64,000 bases of DNA from AC-32 sp963821495 (lineage in GTDB: Bacteria > Actinomycetota > Thermoleophilia > Gaiellales > Gaiellaceae), in contig CAWGEA010000003.1 in NCBI GenBank assembly GCA_963821495.1, positions 930,001 to 994,000 of the forward strand. The letters are read 5' to 3'. A model generated the notes under the pieces. That model saw only the letters and a list, made by a program, of their open reading frames with translations, searched no databases and had not been told where the DNA came from. How positions within the stretch are numbered: position 1 is the stretch's first letter; each line of letters begins with the position of its first letter. Position numbers and translations under genes: made by a program. Positions 45,031 to 52,651 of the stretch are shown one piece after another.

Positions 45031-45279
45031 TCAGCGGGACGCGGACGCGGGGATCGGTCGAGGGTTTTCCTGGCGGCGGCCGGCAACGAGCCAGCCCAGG
45101 CCGTAGACGGCCGAGAGGCCGACGAGCCCGTAGACGATCCGGCTGGCAGCGTTGGTCTCGCCGAAGTCGAGCCCGAACACCCACGCCACCAGGTCGAACT
45201 TCGCGATCGCGACGAGGCCCCAGTTGAGGCCGCCGACGAGCACGAGGGTGAGCGGAAGCAGATCGCGCTTCCCGAACAT
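45031..45279 (-). CDS. DUF378 small membrane protein
   Basis: 82 residues with two membrane segments. LTLVLVGGLNWGLVAIAKFD is the DUF378 signature (GGLNWGL), followed by ASRIVYGLVGLSAVYGLGWL. Molecular role unknown. ATG 45279 is preceded by a near-perfect ribosome binding site, and the gene is first in the DUF378-fasciclin-heliorhodopsin set, directly behind the promoter shared divergently with the CarH-type regulator. The longer frame upstream is a shadow of the regulator gene. Confidence 0.9.
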   Translation of the reverse strand: MFGKRDLLPLTLVLVGGLNWGLVAIAKFDLVAWVFGLDFGETNAASRIVYGLVGLSAVYGLGWLVAGRRQENPRPIPASASR

Positions 45280-45284
45280 ACGTA

Positions 45285-45292
45285 CACCTCCT
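45285..45292 (-). promoter_or_regulatory. Ribosome binding site of the DUF378 gene
   Basis: On the minus strand AGGAGGTG lies five bases before ATG 45279. It is among the strongest ribosome binding sites in the window, implying high expression of the heliorhodopsin unit when transcribed. Confidence 0.8.
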
Positions 45293-45318
45293 GTATAGAG
45301 ACTGTCCAACATGGCGGT

Positions 45319-45347
45319 AGAGTACTGCCCTTGACGCGGTTTGTCAA
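45319..45347 (-). promoter_or_regulatory. Sigma-70 promoter for the DUF378-fasciclin-heliorhodopsin unit
   Basis: Minus strand: TTGACA (45347-45342), 17-base spacer, TACTCT (45324-45319). The -35 box is perfect and the spacer optimal. The -35 is one arm of the inverted repeat TTGAC-N7-GTCAA at 45331-45347 and shares bases with the -35 of the divergent CarH promoter, so one bound protein could control both directions. Confidence 0.65.
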
Positions 45348-45371
45348 ACTTATGTCCAGAAGCTGTATAGT
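45341..45371 (+). promoter_or_regulatory. Promoter of the CarH-type regulator gene, 19-base spacer
   Basis: TTGTCA (45341-45346), 19-base spacer, TATAGT (45366-45371). A 19-base spacer is characteristic of promoters controlled by MerR-family proteins. The start codon GTG 45379 lies seven bases past the -10 box, so the transcript would be leaderless. Confidence 0.6.
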
Positions 45372-45378
45372 TCGCCGC

Positions 45379-46263
45379 GTGAACGGCGAAACCGTGCTGC
45401 GGATCGGCGAGCTGAGCAAGCGCTCGGGCGTGAGCCCCGAGCTGCTGCGGGCGTGGGAGCGCCGCTACGGCTTGCTCAACCCGACGCGGTCGTCGGGCGG
45501 CCTGCGGCTGTACTCGCTCGACGACCTCGAGCGGGTGCGACTGATGCGGCAGCACCTCGACGGCGGGCTCGCGGCCGCAGAGGCCGCGGCGCTCGTCTCG
45601 CGGGCTCCCGTCGGCGAGAAGGTCGACGCCGCGGTCGCCGAGCCGGCCAGGGCACAGACCGAGCTCGCCGCCGCGCTCGACGCCTTCGACGAGCCGGCCG
45701 CTCAGGCCGTCATCGACCGGCAGCTCGCGACGACCACCCTCGACGCCTTCCTGTCCGAGGTCGTGCTGCCCTACCTGCGGGAGCTCGGCGAGCGCTGGGA
45801 GCGCGGCAAGGCATCCGTCGCGCAGGAGCACTTCGCCTCCAGCGTGCTGCGCGGTCGGCTGCTCGGCCTGGCGCGCGGGTGGGGCCTCGGCCTCGGCCCG
45901 CTCGCCCTGCTGGCCTGCCTTCCCGGTGAGCAGCACGAGCTCGGGCTCGTCGCCTTCGGACTCGCCCTCCGGGCGCGCGGCTGGCGGATCGGCTACCTCG
46001 GCGGCGACTCGCCGCTCGACACGGTCGCGAGAGCGGCCGACGATCTGCGCCCCGACCTGGTCGTGCTCAGCGCGGTCTCGAACGAGCGCATCGGCAGCGC
46101 GGCCGCCGCCCTGCGGGCGCTCGCGAGGCGCCACCGCGTCGCGGTCGGTGGCGCGGGGGCGAACGGGAACAGCGTGGAGGAGATCGGCGCGATCACGCTC
46201 ACGGGCGATGTGGTCGCCGAGGCCGGGCGCATGACGGCGCTCGTCCAGAGCGCCCGCTCGTAG
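45379..46263 (+). CDS. CarH/LitR-type B12-binding MerR family light-responsive regulator
   Basis: 294 residues: N-terminal MerR winged helix (LRIGELSKRSGVSPELLRAW), a four-helix bundle, and a C-terminal cobalamin-binding Rossmann domain. The photoreceptor motif W-x9-E-H is present (Trp140, Glu150, His151 in RWERGKASVAQEHFASS), and the lower-ligand E-x-H-x-x-G is CLPGEQHELGL (His186). Spacing equals that I recall for Thermus CarH (Trp131, Glu141, His142, His177; offset 9). The residue matching CarH His132, the light-state ligand, is Glu141 here. Such proteins bind adenosylcobalamin in the dark, repress, and release DNA in light. Divergent from the heliorhodopsin unit, which is its most likely target. 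Confidence 0.9.
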   Translation: MNGETVLRIGELSKRSGVSPELLRAWERRYGLLNPTRSSGGLRLYSLDDLERVRLMRQHLDGGLAAAEAAALVSRAPVGEKVDAAVAEPARAQTELAAALDAFDEPAAQAVIDRQLATTTLDAFLSEVVLPYLRELGERWERGKASVAQEHFASSVLRGRLLGLARGWGLGLGPLALLACLPGEQHELGLVAFGLALRARGWRIGYLGGDSPLDTVARAADDLRPDLVVLSAVSNERIGSAAAALRALARRHRVAVGGAGANGNSVEEIGAITLTGDVVAEAGRMTALVQSARS

Positions 46264-46276
46264 AATCGGCGGGCCG

Positions 46277-47203
46277 ATGGGCCTCGTCGACTCCGCGATC
46301 GTCCGCTTCCTGCCGGCAGTGCCGAAGCCCGTCGTGCGCAGGATCTCCGAGCGCTACATAGCCGGTGAGGAGCTCGACGACGCCCTGCGGGCCGTGCGCC
46401 TTCTGAACGAGGAGGACAAGCTGGCGACGATCGACGTCCTCGGCGAGGAGATCACGAGCCCGGACGAGGCGCGCGCGATCGCCGCCGCTTACCGCGAGAC
46501 CTTCGAGGCGATCGAGCGCGGCAAGCTCGACTCGAACGTCAGCGTCAAGCCGACGGCGCTCGGCCTCAAGCTCGGCTACGACCTCTGCCGAGAGAACCTC
46601 GAGGACGTCGTGCGCCACGCGGCCGAGCGCGGCAACTTCGTCCGGATCGACATGGAGGACTCGTCGACGACCGACGAGACGCTGCGGCTCTACCGCGGGT
46701 TGCGCGCCGCCGGCCACGACAACGTCGGCGTCGTCTTCCAGGCCCGGCTGAAGCGGACGCTGCAGGACATCCGCGACCTGGAGGAGCTGCGGCCGAACGT
46801 ACGCCTCTGCAAGGGGATCTACGTCGAGCCGGCGGAGATCGCCTACCGCGACTTCGACTCGATCCGCGCCAGCTTCGTCCAGGCATTGGAGGAGCTGCTC
46901 GAGGCCGGCTGTTACGTCGGCATCGCGACGCACGACGAGTGGCTCGTCGAGCAGGGCCAGCGGCTGACGAGCACACGCGGCCTCGGCCGCGAGCAGTTCG
47001 AGTTCCAGATGCTGCTGGGCGTGCGGCCGGGGATGGCCGACGAGCTCGTCCGCGGCGGCCATCGGCTGCGCATCTACACGCCGTTCGGGAGGCACTGGTA
47101 CGCGTACTCCCTACGGCGGCTGCAGGAGAACCCGAAGATCGCGGGCTACATCGCCGCGGACACGGTCGGGCGGCTGCTGCCCCGTCGTAACGGCCGCTCG
47201 TGA
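46277..47203 (+). CDS. Proline dehydrogenase
   Basis: 308-residue monofunctional FAD enzyme oxidising proline to pyrroline-5-carboxylate. Motifs: NVSVKPTALGLKLGYDLCRE, FVRIDMEDSSTTDETLRLYR, VRLCKGIYVEPAEIAYRD, VGIATHDEWLV, and the C-terminal FGRHWYAYSLRRLQENP, where the substrate-binding Arg pairs sit in YSLRRL. No P5C dehydrogenase domain is attached or adjacent. It starts 13 bases after the CarH-type regulator in the same direction and may share its transcript, linking light regulation and proline use; that is inference. Confidence 0.93.
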   Translation: MGLVDSAIVRFLPAVPKPVVRRISERYIAGEELDDALRAVRLLNEEDKLATIDVLGEEITSPDEARAIAAAYRETFEAIERGKLDSNVSVKPTALGLKLGYDLCRENLEDVVRHAAERGNFVRIDMEDSSTTDETLRLYRGLRAAGHDNVGVVFQARLKRTLQDIRDLEELRPNVRLCKGIYVEPAEIAYRDFDSIRASFVQALEELLEAGCYVGIATHDEWLVEQGQRLTSTRGLGREQFEFQMLLGVRPGMADELVRGGHRLRIYTPFGRHWYAYSLRRLQENPKIAGYIAADTVGRLLPRRNGRS

Positions 47204-47222
47204 TCCGGGCGCGGTCGAGGTT

Positions 47223-47855
47223 CTAGGGCTTTCGGGCGACGACGATCAGGTCGCCCGGAACCCGCACCTCGCGCCGGCCCCAGCGGTTGGGGTCGGGCAG
47301 CTCCTCGAGCAGCTCGAGCGCGAGGCCCGCTCCGCCGAGCGCGTGGATGAGCCGGCCCAGCGGCCACGTGTCGAAGTAGCTCTCGTGCCAGTGCAGCATC
47401 TGGTCGAGGCACGCGGCGACCGGGTGCTCGTCGTAGAGGAAGAGGATCCCGCCGCGCTTGAGCGCCGCCGCGATCCCGGCCGTCCACTCGTGCAGGTCGG
47501 TGACGTCGGCCAGGGCGCCCCACGACGAGTAGACGACGTCGAAGCGGCCGCGGCGAAGCTCGTGCGGCAGCGCCTCCGGCGACGCGGTCACCAGCGCCGC
47601 GTCGGGCAGCCGCTTGCGCGCGGCCACGACGGTCTCCTCCGACGCGTCGACGCCGGTGACGAGGGCGCCGAGGCTCATCAGCGCCGCCGTCTCCCGGCCC
47701 GCGCCGCACGCGAGGTGCAGCACGTGGCGGCCGCCGATATCCGGCATTCGCTCGCGCACCGGCTTGGGCAGCGTGCGGCTGCCGCGCGCGGAAGAGCGGC
47801 GGATCCGCTTGTGCGCCTCCTCCCATGCTCGGAGATTCGTGTCCGTAGGTTCCAT
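47223..47855 (-). CDS. SAM-dependent methyltransferase
   Basis: 210-residue class I methyltransferase. The SAM site is VLHLACGAGRETAALMSLGA, with VTGVDASEETVVAARKRLPD and FDVVYSSWGALADVTDLHEW. The N-terminus (TNLRAWEEAHKRIRRSSARG) matches a broad group of actinobacterial methyltransferases of unknown substrate. Its ATG overlaps the fabL stop (TGATG), so it is co-translated with the reductase. Confidence 0.87.
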   Translation of the reverse strand: MEPTDTNLRAWEEAHKRIRRSSARGSRTLPKPVRERMPDIGGRHVLHLACGAGRETAALMSLGALVTGVDASEETVVAARKRLPDAALVTASPEALPHELRRGRFDVVYSSWGALADVTDLHEWTAGIAAALKRGGILFLYDEHPVAACLDQMLHWHESYFDTWPLGRLIHALGGAGLALELLEELPDPNRWGRREVRVPGDLIVVARKP

Positions 47856-48592
47856 CAGGCCAGGAGCGAGAAGCCGCCGTCGACGATCAGGGTCTGGCCG
47901 CAGACCATCGCGGCCTCCGGGGAGCAGAGGAAGCAGACGGCGTCCGCGACGTCACCCGGCTCGACCAGCCGGCCCGCCGGGGTGCGCCTCAGCCCCGATG
48001 AGATCATCTGCTCCTTGTTCGGGAAGTGGTCGAGCGCGCCGGTCTCGACCACGCCCGCCGAGACCGCGTTGACGCGGATCCCGCGGGGGGCGAGCTCGAC
48101 GCCGAGGTAGCGTACGAGCGCCTCCAGGGCCGCTTTCGAGACTCCCACGAGCACGTAGTTCTCGAGCACGCGGATCGAGCCGAGGCTCGAGACGCCCACG
48201 ATCGACGAGCCTTCCGGCATCTGCGGCGCGCACGCGCGGGTGAGCGTCAGCAGCGCGCGGGCATTCGCGTTCAGCGTCCAGTCCCAGTGCTTGTCCTCGG
48301 TCTCGAGCGCGGGCTTGATCACGCCGGTTGCCGCGTTGTGTACGAGCGCGTCGAACGGCCCGAGCTCCGCCGCTTCCGCGGCGACGCGCTCCGAGGCGAC
48401 GTTGCCCCGCAGCAGCAGCGGCTCGGCGCCGGCCGCGCGCAGCTCTTCGGCGGTCTCCTCGGCCGCGCGGTCGTTGCGGAGGTAGCCGATCGCGACGCGC
48501 TTCGCGCCGCGCTCGGCGAAGCGCAGCGCGATCGCCATGCCGATCCCGCGCGAACCGCCCGTGACGAGCACGGACGCGCCCTCGAAGCTCAT
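47855..48592 (-). CDS. fabL: FabL-type enoyl-ACP reductase (SDR family)
   Basis: 245-residue short-chain dehydrogenase. NADPH-binding VLVTGGSRGIGMAIALRFAE is at the N-terminus. The active site reads SSLGSIRVLENYVLVGVSKA, where Tyr and Lys are seven residues apart as in enoyl-ACP reductases, not four as in ordinary SDRs. The surrounding sequence (ALEALVRYLGVELAPRGIRV, ALDHFPNKEQM, GQTLIVDGGFSLL) is that of FabL, so it should catalyse the last step of fatty acid elongation. It is coupled to a small unknown gene upstream and a methyltransferase downstream. Confidence 0.9.
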   Translation of the reverse strand: MSFEGASVLVTGGSRGIGMAIALRFAERGAKRVAIGYLRNDRAAEETAEELRAAGAEPLLLRGNVASERVAAEAAELGPFDALVHNAATGVIKPALETEDKHWDWTLNANARALLTLTRACAPQMPEGSSIVGVSSLGSIRVLENYVLVGVSKAALEALVRYLGVELAPRGIRVNAVSAGVVETGALDHFPNKEQMISSGLRRTPAGRLVEPGDVADAVCFLCSPEAAMVCGQTLIVDGGFSLLA

Positions 48593-48873
48593 TGCCGCCG
48601 CGGCAGCGGCTCGTCTTCGGGCGCCGAGGCCGGGATCTCCTCCCAGCCGGGCACGTCGCGCCGCACTCGCGGGCCCTCGTGTGCCTTCGACGAGGCGTGG
48701 CCGAGCCGGTCGAGCAACGCCATCTGCTCCTCCGCGTAGCGCCGCAGCTCGTGGTCCTCCGGCAGGTCGAGCACGAGCTCCTGCACTCGCGCGCGCAGCT
48801 GGTAGGCGAAATGCGGGGTCGCCGGGCCCACGAGCGCATCGATCTGCTCCCGGGTCGGCTCTCGCTCCGGCAT
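48589..48873 (-). CDS. Hypothetical small protein upstream of fabL
   Basis: 94-residue charged protein: MPEREPTREQIDALVGPATP, then FAYQLRARVQELVLDLPEDH, RRYAEEQMALLDRLGHASSK, and an acidic Pro-rich tail. Predominantly helical, no membrane segment. ATG 48873 begins the part with normal codon pattern; the stop overlaps the fabL start (ATGA). Conserved position with fabL would suggest a linked role, but none can be stated. Confidence 0.68.
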   Translation of the reverse strand: MPEREPTREQIDALVGPATPHFAYQLRARVQELVLDLPEDHELRRYAEEQMALLDRLGHASSKAHEGPRVRRDVPGWEEIPASAPEDEPLPRRQ

Positions 48874-48967
48874 GGGCCGAAGCCTAATGGCTGAGGCGTC
48901 GCCTGCGATGCCGCCCGAAAGGGCACGCGGTCTTTGCCCGCGCGCCGGTTTGGGTAGGTTCGAGCCG

Positions 48968-49879
48968 ATGCGCCGTCCCGAGCTAGCCGACCTGATGCTG
49001 CTCGCGACGGTCACCCTCTGGGCCCTCAACTTCACGGTCACGAAGTACATGATCTCGCACGGCCTGCAGCCGGTCGCCTACGGCTGCCTGCGGTTCGGCG
49101 CCGCCGCCCTGATCTTCGCCGGCCTCACCTGGGCGCGGGAGCGCTCCTTCGCGATCCGGCCCCGCGACCTGAGGATCCTGGTCGTCGCCGCGGTGGTCGG
49201 GATCTTCCTGAACCAGCTGGCGTTCGTGTACGCGATCAAGCTGACCACGGCCACCACCGTCGCGCTGCTGTTCGGGACGCTGCCGGTGCTGACGGGGCTC
49301 TTCGCCTTCGCGCTCGGGATCGAGCGCCTCAGCTCGCGCTTCTGGCTGGCCGCGGTGCTCGCGTTCGGCGGCGCCGCGCTGGTCGCGCTCGGCGGCGGCG
49401 GAGGGGTCTCGACCCAGCTCTGGGGCGACCTGCTCGGCCTCGCGGCCTCCGCCACGTGGGCCTGGTACACGGTCACGGTCGCGCCGCTCCTGGTCCGCTA
49501 CTCGACCCTGCGTGTGAGCGCGGTCGCCTTCGCGATGGGCAGCGTGCCGCTCTTCGCCGTCGGCGCGCACCAGCTCGCGACGCAGGACTACAACCTCGGC
49601 ACGACCGTGTGGTTGCTCTACGCCTTCGCGATCATCGGCCCGCTCGTGCTCGCGAACTTGCTCTGGTTCGGCGGAATCAGCCGCGTCGGTCCCTCGCGCG
49701 CCTCCGTCTTCGCGAACCTGCAGCCGTTCCTCGCGGCGATCTTCTCGCTGCTGATTCTCTCCGAGCCGCTCTCGCGGCTGCAGGTTGCGGGCGGCCTCGC
49801 GATCGCGTGCGGGATCCTCGTCTCGCGGCCGCCGCGCCGGATCGCCGGGCGGACGGCCACCGCCGGGGCGGTCGAGTGA
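48968..49879 (+). CDS. EamA/DMT superfamily transporter
   Basis: 303-residue membrane protein with ten predicted segments forming two EamA repeats. LMLLATVTLWALNFTVTKYM and GCLRFGAAALIFAGLTWARE begin the first, GDLLGLAASATWAWYTVTVA begins the second, and the end FLAAIFSLLILSEPLSRLQV is typical. Likely exports metabolites or amino acids. ATG 48968 is the family start; upstream in-frame codons are not. The stop overlaps the GTG of the following MFS exporter (GTGA), so two exporters are expressed together. Confidence 0.92.
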   Translation: MRRPELADLMLLATVTLWALNFTVTKYMISHGLQPVAYGCLRFGAAALIFAGLTWARERSFAIRPRDLRILVVAAVVGIFLNQLAFVYAIKLTTATTVALLFGTLPVLTGLFAFALGIERLSSRFWLAAVLAFGGAALVALGGGGGVSTQLWGDLLGLAASATWAWYTVTVAPLLVRYSTLRVSAVAFAMGSVPLFAVGAHQLATQDYNLGTTVWLLYAFAIIGPLVLANLLWFGGISRVGPSRASVFANLQPFLAAIFSLLILSEPLSRLQVAGGLAIACGILVSRPPRRIAGRTATAGAVE

Positions 49880-51408
49880 GCGCGCTGCGCAAGCGGCTCG
49901 CCCACACGCCGCCGGGCTACCGCTTCTCGATCGGCCGCATCCTCGCGATCTACTCCGGCCTGATGGTGGCGCTGTTGCTCGCCGCGCTCGACCAGACGAT
50001 CGTGGCGACCGCGCTGCCGCGCGTGGTCTCCGAGCTCGGCGGGATCAGCCAGTACTCCTGGGTCTTCACCGCCTACATGCTCGGCGCGACGGTGACCGTG
50101 CCGCTGTACGGGAAGCTCGGCGACGCCCATGGGCGCAAGCCGCTCTTCATCGTCGCGATCTCGATCTTCCTCGTCGGCTCCGCGCTCTGCGGCCTGGCAC
50201 AGAACATGGTGCAGCTCGTCGTCTTCCGCGCGATCCAGGGCGTCGGCGCAGGCGGCCTCTTCCCCCTCACCCTGGCGATGGTCGGGATGATCGTTCCGCC
50301 GCGCGACCGCGGTCGCTACCAGGGGCTGATCGGGTCGGTGTTCGCCGCCGCGTCGATCATCGGGCCGCTCGTCGGCGGCTTCATCGTCGACAACACGAGC
50401 TGGCGCTGGATCTTCTTCGTCAACCTGCCCGTCGGCATCGTCGCGCTGGCGGTGATCCTCGTGACGATGCCGAGGCGCGCGACGAGGCAGGAGCACTCGA
50501 TCGACTGGGTCGGCGCCGGCATCCTCGCGCTCGGCACGACCGCGCTCCTGCTCGGCCTGGTCTGGGGCGGCCGCGAGTACCCGTGGGGCTCCGCGCAGGT
50601 GCTCGGTGCCGTCTCCGCGGCGGTCGTGCTGCTCTCCGCCTTCGCGCTCGTCGAGCGGCGCGTGCCCGAGCCGATCCTGCCGTTCGACCTGCTCCGCAAC
50701 CAGACAGTCGCCTCGAGCGTCGCCTGCATGGCGCTGGTCGGTATGGCGATGTTCGGAACGATCAGCTTCGTGCCGCTCTTCGTGCAGGGCGTGATCGGCA
50801 CGTCGGCCACGTCTTCGGGTGTCGTGTTGACGCCGCTGATGCTGGGCGCGGTGACGACGAGCTTCCTCTCCGGCCAGATCGTCTCGCGCACCGGCCGCTA
50901 CCGGCCGAACACGCTGATCGGCCCGATCGTGCTCGGGATCGGCGAGCTCCTGCTCTGGCGGCTCGGCGTGAACGCGACGAACGCCGAGGCCGCCCGCGCG
51001 ATGGTGCTCGCCGGGGTCGGGCTCGGGATGATGATGCAGATCTTCGTGCTCTCGATCCAGAACTCGGTGCCGCGGGCCGAGATGGGGGCGGCGACGGCGC
51101 TGAGCCAGTTCTCGCGCTCGATCGGCGCGACGCTCGGCGTGGCGCTGATGGGCGTGATCGTCAACCAGCGCCTGCCCGCGAGCGCGCGCCTCGAGGGCGC
51201 GACCATCCACCGACTGCCCCCGGCTGGGCGAGAGGCGCTCGCGAACGCGCTGCACCCCGCCTTCCTGCTTGCGGCCGCCCTCTGCCTGGCCGTGTTCGTG
51301 ATCTCGTTGCTCTGGGTGCGAGAAGTGCCGTTACGGCACGGGCTCGAAGACGTGCCGCCGGTCGTGGGGGACGAGACATCCCCTCAGCCAGCACAAGGGG
51401 TTCGCTAG
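49876..51408 (+). CDS. DHA2 family (EmrB/QacA-like) MFS multidrug exporter
   Basis: 510 residues with about 14 membrane segments. Motif A in GKLGDAHGRKPLFI, family motif D1 in LLAALDQTIVATALPRVVSE, motif C in GSVFAAASIIGPLVGGFIVD. A proton-driven exporter of toxic compounds or antibiotics. GTG 49876 gives the usual length; a longer reading begins within the EamA gene and is a shadow. The C-terminus ends with a short hydrophilic tail. Confidence 0.93.
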   Translation: MSALRKRLAHTPPGYRFSIGRILAIYSGLMVALLLAALDQTIVATALPRVVSELGGISQYSWVFTAYMLGATVTVPLYGKLGDAHGRKPLFIVAISIFLVGSALCGLAQNMVQLVVFRAIQGVGAGGLFPLTLAMVGMIVPPRDRGRYQGLIGSVFAAASIIGPLVGGFIVDNTSWRWIFFVNLPVGIVALAVILVTMPRRATRQEHSIDWVGAGILALGTTALLLGLVWGGREYPWGSAQVLGAVSAAVVLLSAFALVERRVPEPILPFDLLRNQTVASSVACMALVGMAMFGTISFVPLFVQGVIGTSATSSGVVLTPLMLGAVTTSFLSGQIVSRTGRYRPNTLIGPIVLGIGELLLWRLGVNATNAEAARAMVLAGVGLGMMMQIFVLSIQNSVPRAEMGAATALSQFSRSIGATLGVALMGVIVNQRLPASARLEGATIHRLPPAGREALANALHPAFLLAAALCLAVFVISLLWVREVPLRHGLEDVPPVVGDETSPQPAQGVR

Positions 51409-51503
51409 CGAGCGCCGTCAGCAGGCCGTTTGGCTCTGCCGCGGCCGTCTGCGTCGCTGACCGGGAGAACCAGTTTTTCCTCAAACGCTCTAAGATCAGA
51501 GGC

Positions 51504-52604
51504 GTGAGCGCGACCGACTTCATGCCGCTCGAGGGCTGGGACTACGTCGAGCTCTGGGTCGGCAACGCGAAGCAGGCCTCCTACTTCTACGAGCATGCCT
51601 TCGGCTTCACGCGCACGGCCTATGCGGGGCCTGAGACCGGCGTCCGCGACCGCGCCTCGTACGTGCTCGAGCAGGGCGAGATCCGGCTCGTGGTCTCGAG
51701 CGGCTTACGCGCCGACAGCGAGATCACCCAGTTCGCCTGCCGTCACGGGGACGGCGCGAAGGAGATCGCGCTCCAGGTGCCGAGCGCGGCCGAGGCCTAC
51801 CGCCAGGCCGTCCAGCGCGGCGCTCGCGGGATCGCCGAGCCGCACTGGGTCGAGGACGACTACGGGCGCATCGAGCTGGCCGCGATCGGAACCTACGGCG
51901 ACGTCGTCCACTCGTTCGTCAACCGCCACGACTACGCCGGCCCGTTCCGGCCCGGCTACGTCTCGTCGACCGAGAACGGTCACGCCGACCCGGGTGTCGG
52001 CCTGAAGGCGCTCGACCACGTCGTCGGCAACGTCGAGCTCGGCCGCATGGACCACTGGGTCGGCTTCTACGAGCAGGTCTTCGGGATGACGAACATCGTT
52101 CACTTCGGCGACGACCAGATCCAGACCGAGTACTCGGCGCTGATGTCGAAGGTGATGGCGGACGGCAGCGGCAAGATCAAGTTCCCGATCAACGAGCCGG
52201 CCGAGGGCAAGCGCAAGAGCCAGATCGAGGAGTACCTCGAGTTCAACCACGGCCCGGGGGTGCAGCACATCGCCCTGCAGAGCGAGGACATCGTCCGCAC
52301 CGTCGAGGCGATGAAGGCGCGGGGCGTGCTCTTCCTCGACACCCCGGACACCTACTACGAGGACGTCGAGGCGCGCGTCGGCGAGATCGGCGAGGACTAC
52401 TCCGATCTCCAGCGCCTGAAGATCCTGGCCGACCGCGACGAGGACGGCTACCTGCTCCAGATCTTCACGAAGACCGCGCAGGACCGGCCGACGGTCTTCT
52501 TCGAGGTGATCGAGCGCCACGGGGCGACGACCTTCGGCGAGGGCAACTTCAAGGCCCTCTTCGAGTCGATCGAGCGCGAGCAGGCGCTCCGCGGCAACCT
52601 CTAG
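51504..52604 (+). CDS. hppD: 4-hydroxyphenylpyruvate dioxygenase
   Basis: 366-residue Fe(II) enzyme converting 4-hydroxyphenylpyruvate to homogentisate in tyrosine degradation. Two VOC-fold halves; the iron ligands are His in LKALDHVVGNV, His in GPGVQHIALQSEDI and Glu in TVFFEVIERHG. The substrate-closing C-terminal region GATTFGEGNFKALFESIERE is complete. GTG 51504 gives MSATDFMPLEGWDYVELWVG, the normal start. Two further tyrosine-pathway genes lie at 58928 and 63800 but are separated by unrelated genes. Confidence 0.95.
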   Translation: MSATDFMPLEGWDYVELWVGNAKQASYFYEHAFGFTRTAYAGPETGVRDRASYVLEQGEIRLVVSSGLRADSEITQFACRHGDGAKEIALQVPSAAEAYRQAVQRGARGIAEPHWVEDDYGRIELAAIGTYGDVVHSFVNRHDYAGPFRPGYVSSTENGHADPGVGLKALDHVVGNVELGRMDHWVGFYEQVFGMTNIVHFGDDQIQTEYSALMSKVMADGSGKIKFPINEPAEGKRKSQIEEYLEFNHGPGVQHIALQSEDIVRTVEAMKARGVLFLDTPDTYYEDVEARVGEIGEDYSDLQRLKILADRDEDGYLLQIFTKTAQDRPTVFFEVIERHGATTFGEGNFKALFESIEREQALRGNL

Positions 52605-52651
52605 CGACAACGACGATTGTGAGCCGTACGGCGGGGCTCTAGCCTTAGCTC

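Noticed and set aside
45379..46263. Ordinary drug-responsive MerR regulator
   Set aside because: The C-terminal half is a cobalamin-binding fold with W-x9-E-H and E-x-H-x-x-G, not a multidrug-binding domain.
49456..51408. Longer start for the MFS exporter (650 residues)
   Set aside because: The first 140 residues would be Arg-rich shadow of the EamA gene; GTG 49876 with stop overlap gives the family N-terminus.
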